Assembly (NCBI GenBank): GCA_001464575.1
Contig: LNFE01000190.1
Coordinates: 1-52,734, forward strand
Direction: 5' to 3'
Length of the DNA: 52,734 nucleotides
DNA from: Acidobacteria bacterium Ga0077553
GTDB taxonomy: Bacteria; Acidobacteriota; Terriglobia; Bryobacterales; Bryobacteraceae
Shown here: positions 51,168-52,734 of the stretch, piece after piece
Layout of the letters: every line of letters begins with the position of its first letter
Numbering within the stretch: the first letter of the stretch is position 1
The notes under the pieces: generated by a model
Told to the model about the DNA's origin: nothing
The model's input: the letters and a program-made list of their open reading frames with translations, nothing else
Database searches by the model: none
Position numbers and translations under genes: made by a program

Positions 51168-52448
51168 CTACTGCTTCGGCGGGCGCCGGCTCTCCGGCGT
51201 CGCCGGAATCTGGCTGATGAGCTTATTCGGCTTGCCTTTGGCCTTCCGCAACTCAAAGGCGTCATACAAGACGCCCCGCGCCGTGCGGGCTTGATACTTC
51301 AGGACGTTGCCATTGATGTTGATTACCTGGTAAAGCTGCGTGTCTTCCGCCGCGCGGGCCATCCACGCCTGCTTTTCCAGTTCGTACATCTTTGGGCCAG
51401 AGACCGAAACCACGTAGATGGTCCCGCCCTGCTTCGTGGTCAAACCGGTCTGCAGGTTGCTGCGGCCGTAGGTATGGTCGTGACCGGTGAGCACGATATC
51501 CACCTTATACTTATCGATGATCGGCTGCCAGAGGTCCCGCATGGCCTTGTTGTCCCGGCCCTTCGCGGTCGACAGCACCGGGTGGTGAAAGGTGAGGACC
51601 GTCCACTGATTGGGATTGTTGGCGAGGAGCTTGTCCAGCCACTCCGCCTGTTCGGCGTGTTTGCCGTTCGAGTCGAGCGAGACGACGCGGACACCCTGGA
51701 TGTCGAGGTAGTAGTTCGTCTCAGGCAGCGTCGAAATGCCATTGGCTGGCAGCGTAAACTGCGGGCGCCAATGCGTATTTAGCATCCGCCCGCCGTACTC
51801 GTGATTGCCCGGGGTCGGAACCGACGGGATCGACCGGTTAATCCAACCTGCGCCGTTGTGCCACTCCCCCCATTGGTCGTCCCGGTTCGGGTTGTTGATC
51901 AGGTCGCCGGCATGGAGGATAAACCGCGCCTTGGGCGCATCGGCGAAACCGGCCCGCACCACCCGCGACCACAGCGAATAGAGGTCGTTCTGGGCATCGC
52001 CAAGGTAGATGAACTCAAGCGGCGCCGGCCCAGCCGCCGCCGTGCGGAACTGGTTCCATTCCGACCAGTTAAATCCGTCGCCGACACGGTAAACGTACTG
52101 CGTATCCGGCTTCAGTTCCGTAAACGTCACCGAATGATAATGAGCCAAATGCAACTCGGTCTGCAGCGGCTCGGACTTGGCCGCGACCGACTTGGCCTTC
52201 TTAACGAAACCGGCGGCGTCTTCGGCCAGCGCGATCTCGGCCACCGGCGCAGTCACTTTTGGAGAGGTCCGCCAGGTGACGGAGGCCGTAGTCGCCGGGT
52301 CGGCCGACCACGTCAGGATCACCCGGTCCGGATTTGCCGATGGCTTGTACAGTTCGGCCGCCGTCATCTTCGGATCGGGCTGCCCGGTAAGGCGGTAGGT
52401 CGCCAGGATGAGACAAAAAGCGAAACCAACGGCAAAAAGTCGACGCAT
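51168..52448 (-). CDS. Exported purple acid phosphatase-like metallophosphoesterase
   Basis: The product is 426 residues with a leader (MRRLFAVGFAFCLILATYRL). The N-terminal fibronectin-like domain (DRVILTWSADPATTASVTWR, KPDTQYVYRVGDG) is that of purple acid phosphatases. The metal motifs come in order: FIYLGDAQND, LHAGDLINN, PGNHEYGG, FHHPVL and GHDHTYGRSN. It probably hydrolyses phosphate esters in the periplasm with a dinuclear metal centre. GGAGAG lies a few bases before the ATG. The 108 bases between its stop and the permease start show no clear promoter. Confidence 0.92.
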   Translation of the reverse strand: MRRLFAVGFAFCLILATYRLTGQPDPKMTAAELYKPSANPDRVILTWSADPATTASVTWRTSPKVTAPVAEIALAEDAAGFVKKAKSVAAKSEPLQTELHLAHYHSVTFTELKPDTQYVYRVGDGFNWSEWNQFRTAAAGPAPLEFIYLGDAQNDLYSLWSRVVRAGFADAPKARFILHAGDLINNPNRDDQWGEWHNGAGWINRSIPSVPTPGNHEYGGRMLNTHWRPQFTLPANGISTLPETNYYLDIQGVRVVSLDSNGKHAEQAEWLDKLLANNPNQWTVLTFHHPVLSTAKGRDNKAMRDLWQPIIDKYKVDIVLTGHDHTYGRSNLQTGLTTKQGGTIYVVSVSGPKMYELEKQAWMARAAEDTQLYQVININGNVLKYQARTARGVLYDAFELRKAKGKPNKLISQIPATPESRRPPKQ

Positions 52449-52493
52449 AGCTCTCCAAGGTTAACAAGGTAGCGTTACGATACGATTTCCGGC

Positions 52494-52734
52494 CTACCGG
52501 TATCCCGCCGCTTGCAGCGCAAACAGTTCGGCATAGCGCCCGCCGAGGCTCACAAGTTCGCCATGACCGCCCTGTTCGACGATCCGCCCACCTTCGAGCA
52601 CCAGAATGCGATCCGCCATCCGCACCGTGGAAAAGCGATGACTGATCAACACAGCCATCTTGCCGCGGGTCAACTCGGCGAAACGCTCGAATACTTCGAA
52701 TTCGGCCCGCGCGTCCAGGCTCGCCGTTGGTTCG
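52494..52734 (-). CDS. ABC transporter ATP-binding/permease protein, C-terminal part (5' end outside window)
   Basis: The minus strand translates without a stop for 79 codons to TAG at 52496-52494. It begins EPTASLDARAEFEVFERFAE, the Walker B exit and D-loop, and continues with LISHRFSTVRMADRILVLEG (the switch histidine in SHRFS) and GGRIVEQGGHGELVSLGGRY. This is the last part of a nucleotide-binding domain of the multidrug or lipid exporter (ABCB) type. The membrane half would lie beyond the window edge. It ends 46 bases before the start of the phosphatase gene on the same strand. Confidence 0.92.
   Translation of the reverse strand, partial: EPTASLDARAEFEVFERFAELTRGKMAVLISHRFSTVRMADRILVLEGGRIVEQGGHGELVSLGGRYAELFALQAAGYR

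Noticed and set aside
1..52734. CRISPR arrays, tRNA and rRNA genes, riboswitches
   Set aside because: I looked for spaced repeats, cloverleaf-like segments and conserved rRNA stretches and saw none. A covariance-model search would be needed to rule out small RNAs.

Overview
This 52.7-kb window is GC-rich, chromosomal bacterial DNA. It most resembles an acidobacterium of the Solibacter/Bryobacter type. The clues are an 804-residue permease of the acidobacterial duplicated orphan permease (ADOP) kind, several PknB-type Ser/Thr kinases with TPR or proline-rich tails, an ECF sigma factor of the kinase-linked class, and many exported hydrolases. No rRNA, tRNA or CRISPR array is visible. I worked by eye and ran no database search.

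Layout. 1-98: left end of an IS256-family element with the first codons of its transposase. 99-384: no recognisable gene. 385-12191: a ThuA-like protein (+) converging on an eight-gene minus-strand operon, read tsaD > alpha/beta-hydrolase > CHASE3/PAS sensor > mrp > tilS > ftsH > HAD phosphatase > amidohydrolase. 12192-17435: queA and a peroxiredoxin (+) converging on smc (-), with a tandem duplication of the peroxiredoxin/smc junction. 17642-21910: an exported protein and a TPR receptor kinase (+).

21879-39134 is the most striking part: about 27 minus-strand genes, mostly with overlapping ends, that form one non-flagellar type III secretion system (T3SS). From the promoter end they are a FliA-like sigma factor, sctI, sctJ, an 84-aa gene, sctL, sctN, sctO, sctP, an FHA-sctQ fusion, a fliO-like gene, sctR, sctS, sctT, a 267-aa unknown, sctU, three unknown-plus-TPR pairs, sctV, two small unknowns, a fourth TPR protein, a 91-aa unknown and a membrane-tailed FHA protein. 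No secretin (SctC), full-length SctD, gatekeeper or classical translocator is present.

39255-45883 diverges from the T3SS across 120 bp. It encodes an FHA-TM-trypsin-like protease, a PP2C phosphatase, a receptor Ser/Thr kinase, an ECF sigma factor and a kinase with a degenerate second kinase lobe. FHA domains bind phosphothreonine, and here they occur on both sides of the divergent promoter and inside the T3SS sorting platform. I infer a phosphothreonine-controlled, secretin-less T3SS with some flagellum-like parts.

45898-52734: an FGE-like/hydrolase fusion (+), then on the minus strand a DUF418 membrane protein, the ADOP permease, a purple acid phosphatase and the C-terminal end of an ABC exporter cut by the window edge.
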